A stretch of DNA of 64,000 bases from Streptomyces sp. CA-210063 (lineage in GTDB: Bacteria; Actinomycetota; Actinomycetes; Streptomycetales; Streptomycetaceae). A model generated the notes under the pieces. It ran no database searches, was not told the origin of the DNA, and worked only from the letters and a program-made list of their open reading frames with translations. Shown in pieces: positions 62,631 through 64,000 of the stretch. The stretch is taken from NCBI RefSeq assembly GCF_024612015.1, contig NZ_CP102512.1, forward strand, positions 8,122,001 to 8,186,000, written 5' to 3'. A program made the translations under genes and the position numbers. Position 1 is the first letter of the stretch; the number at the start of each line of letters is the position of its first letter.

Positions 62631-62761
62631 TGGTCGCGCCCACGCGGCGGAGCCGCATATCGATACAGCCCCGCGCCCCTGAAAAGCAGGGGCTGCGCCC
62701 CGTGCTTTTCGGCCCGCAGGGCCGTGGGTCTTCAGGGGCGCGGGGAACTGCGCGAGCAACC
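62631..62761. repeat. Dispersed intergenic inverted repeat, copy 4
   Basis: The longest copy. It combines the GCCCACGCGGCGGAGCCGCA section of copy 2 with the complete hairpin of copies 1 and 3. It fills most of the 318-base gap between the TerD gene and the DeoR gene. Confidence 0.88.
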
Positions 62762-62813
62762 ACATCCCACCCGCACCCGTCGTACGACCCTTGGCAGAGC
62801 GGATCGGCGGCTT

Positions 62814-63584
62814 TCAGACCCGGGTGACCTGGGGGCCCAGCAGCGCGTACCGGTGGGCCTCCGCCGTCGGCAACAGCGTGCTCGTGACGATCGCGTCCAG
62901 GTCGCTCACCTCGGCGAAGCGGCAGAAGCTGACCGCGCCGAACTTGGTGTGGACGCCGGTGAAGACCGTGCGCCGGGAGGCGCGGATCGCCTGGGCCTTG
63001 ACCTCGCTGACGGCCGGGTCGGGGGTGGTGAGGCCCTGGTCGCGGGTGATGCCGTTGGCGCCGATGTACGCCAGGTCGATGACGAAGCCGGCGAGCATCT
63101 TCGTCGTCCAGTGGTCGACGGTCGCGAGGGTGCCGGGCCGCACCCGGCCGCCGAGCAGCAGCACGGTGGTGGTGCCGGCCTCGGCGAGCGCGCCCGCGGT
63201 GGCGAGGGAGGCGGTGACCACGGTCAGCGGCCGGTCCCGGGGCAGCGCCTCGGCGATGAGCTGCGGGGTGAAGCCCTCGTCGACGAAGACCGTCTCCGCG
63301 TCCCCGAGCAGTTCGGCCGCCGCGGCCGCGATCCGGCGCTTCTCGGGCACATGGCTGGTCGCGCGGAAGGCGAGCGTCGTCTCGAAGCCGGCGCTCTCCA
63401 CGGGATACGCCCCGCCGTGCGTACGGCGGACCAGCCCGTGGTCCTCCAGGGCACGCAGATCACGCCGTACGGTCTCCTTGGCGACCCCCAGTTCGACGGC
63501 CAGCTCGGCCACGTCGACCGCGCCCGTGCGGCGGGCGGCCCTGACGATCTCGCGTTGCCTTTCTTCCGCGCTCATGGCCGACAC
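62814..63584 (-). CDS. DeoR-family transcriptional regulator
   Basis: A 256-residue DeoR/GlpR-type repressor. The N-terminal helix-turn-helix reads VAELAVELGVAKETVRRDLRALEDHGLVRRTHGGA. The DeoRC effector domain has FVDEGFTPQLIAEAL and DLAYIGANGI, normally sensing a sugar phosphate. The GTG start at 63584 has a GGGAGAG site; an ATG three codons in is possible. The uronate-dehydrogenase-like gene upstream on the same strand hints at sugar-acid control. Confidence 0.9.
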   Translation of the reverse strand: MSAMSAEERQREIVRAARRTGAVDVAELAVELGVAKETVRRDLRALEDHGLVRRTHGGAYPVESAGFETTLAFRATSHVPEKRRIAAAAAELLGDAETVFVDEGFTPQLIAEALPRDRPLTVVTASLATAGALAEAGTTTVLLLGGRVRPGTLATVDHWTTKMLAGFVIDLAYIGANGITRDQGLTTPDPAVSEVKAQAIRASRRTVFTGVHTKFGAVSFCRFAEVSDLDAIVTSTLLPTAEAHRYALLGPQVTRV

Positions 63585-63794
63585 CTGCTCTCCCTCGCCG
63601 TAGTGCTGCCCGTTCGGGCCCGGTGGGGGCCTCGGTGCAAGTTCTACAGCGGGTGCGCGGCGCCGACCAGGCCTGTTGCGGATGCCCGAACGCGGGAGCG
63701 GGCGGGCCCGTTCGGTGCCCGCCCGCTCCTTCCGTACGTCGTCACGGCCCTCGTATCCCGTACGGCGTACGAACCTGTGCGCCCGTAAGAGGCG

Positions 63795-64000
63795 TCAGTG
63801 CGGCCAGATCGGCGGGTCGCTCACGAAGTGGCCGCCCAGGTTGGCGTGCGCCACGTTCGCCGGGTCCAGTTCGCCCTGCTCGGCGATCAGCTTCTCGGCG
63901 TACGGCTCGGAGTCGTCCTGCGGCTCGTAGCCCAGGGCGCGGGCGGTGGAGAGGTCCCACCACAGGCGGGTGTTGGCGGAGGAGCCGTAGACGACGGTGT
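63795..64000 (-). CDS. NAD-dependent epimerase/dehydratase, uronate-dehydrogenase-like (3' end only)
   Basis: Only the last 68 residues are in the window; the gene continues to the right. The visible end YGSSANTRLWWDLSTARALGYEPQDDSEPYAEKL is typical of the C-terminus of uronate dehydrogenase-like extended SDRs. It is oriented toward the DeoR gene and separated from it by 210 bases containing no other gene. Confidence 0.75.
   Translation of the reverse strand, partial: TVVYGSSANTRLWWDLSTARALGYEPQDDSEPYAEKLIAEQGELDPANVAHANLGGHFVSDPPIWPH

Noticed and set aside
1..64000. CRISPR array, rRNA operon or prophage
   Set aside because: No regularly spaced short repeats with unique spacers, no rRNA-like sequence, and the holin-family gene is the actinobacterial envelope type without phage neighbours.

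Overview
The window is high-GC actinobacterial DNA whose gene content and codon use point to Streptomyces. Evidence includes GC-rich third positions, many GTG and TTG starts, ATGA/GTGA stop-start overlaps, rare TTA codons and the core order pgi / pgl-opcA-zwf-tal-tkt / ctaB / ctaA / sufRBD-Rieske-CSU-T / dapD. That order is familiar from Streptomyces chromosomes. I saw no rRNA, ordinary tRNA, CRISPR array or prophage.

Region 1 (1-18715): the 3' end of glucose-6-phosphate isomerase, then a compact 14-gene biosynthetic cluster on the minus strand (787-16847) followed by a divergent MHS-type transporter. Reading from its promoter end, the cluster encodes a GriI-type aldolase and GriH-type dehydroquinate-synthase-like enzyme, which together make 3-amino-4-hydroxybenzoate. 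Next come an acyl-adenylating ligase, two acyl carrier proteins, a ketosynthase with a very short KS-beta-like partner, and a second ANL-superfamily ligase resembling the ATP-dependent diazotases. After these are a small cysteine-containing protein of unknown function, an NAD(P)-binding reductase/epimerase-like protein, and an FAD N-oxygenase plus fumarase-superfamily lyase that fit the aspartate-to-nitrosuccinate-to-nitrite pathway. A DHA2-type exporter and a ketoreductase end the cluster. I infer a nitrous-acid-dependent aminohydroxyaryl polyketide pathway related to those for cremeomycin, avenalumic acid and bacterial p-coumaric acid. No dehydratase, thioesterase or dedicated regulator lies in the cluster. 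Three genes carry TTA codons, so bldA control is likely, and a scar of an IS605/IS1341-type element separates the nitrosuccinate-forming and nitrite-releasing genes.

Region 2 (18716-31000): the pentose-phosphate operon tkt-tal-zwf-opcA-pgl on the minus strand, haem O synthase ctaB divergent from it, three small conserved genes, and haem A synthase ctaA.

Region 3 (31000-46600): an ABC exporter pair with a duplicated gene end and an AAC(3)-like acetyltransferase. The complete SufR-controlled Fe-S assembly operon follows, ending in a 23-bp hairpin. Then come an AbfB-domain membrane protein, a small multidrug exporter with its TetR repressor and two operator-like palindromes, dapD, an ECF sigma factor with a membrane partner, and a dapA paralogue.

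Region 4 (46600-64000): envelope-stress-type small membrane proteins, a BrkB-like membrane protein, an ABM-domain protein, an ArsR/SRPBCC pair, a secreted ExeM-type nuclease and a Tat-exported PhoX-like protein. A Ro60 (TROVE/VWA) protein is preceded by two tandem noncoding RNAs with circularly permuted tRNA-like modules, which I read as bacterial Y RNAs (YrlA type). The region ends with a GntR regulator plus ACC deaminase, a tnpB fragment, a double-TerD protein, a DeoR regulator and the 3' end of a uronate-dehydrogenase-like gene. Four copies of a large intergenic inverted repeat punctuate regions 1, 2 and 4.
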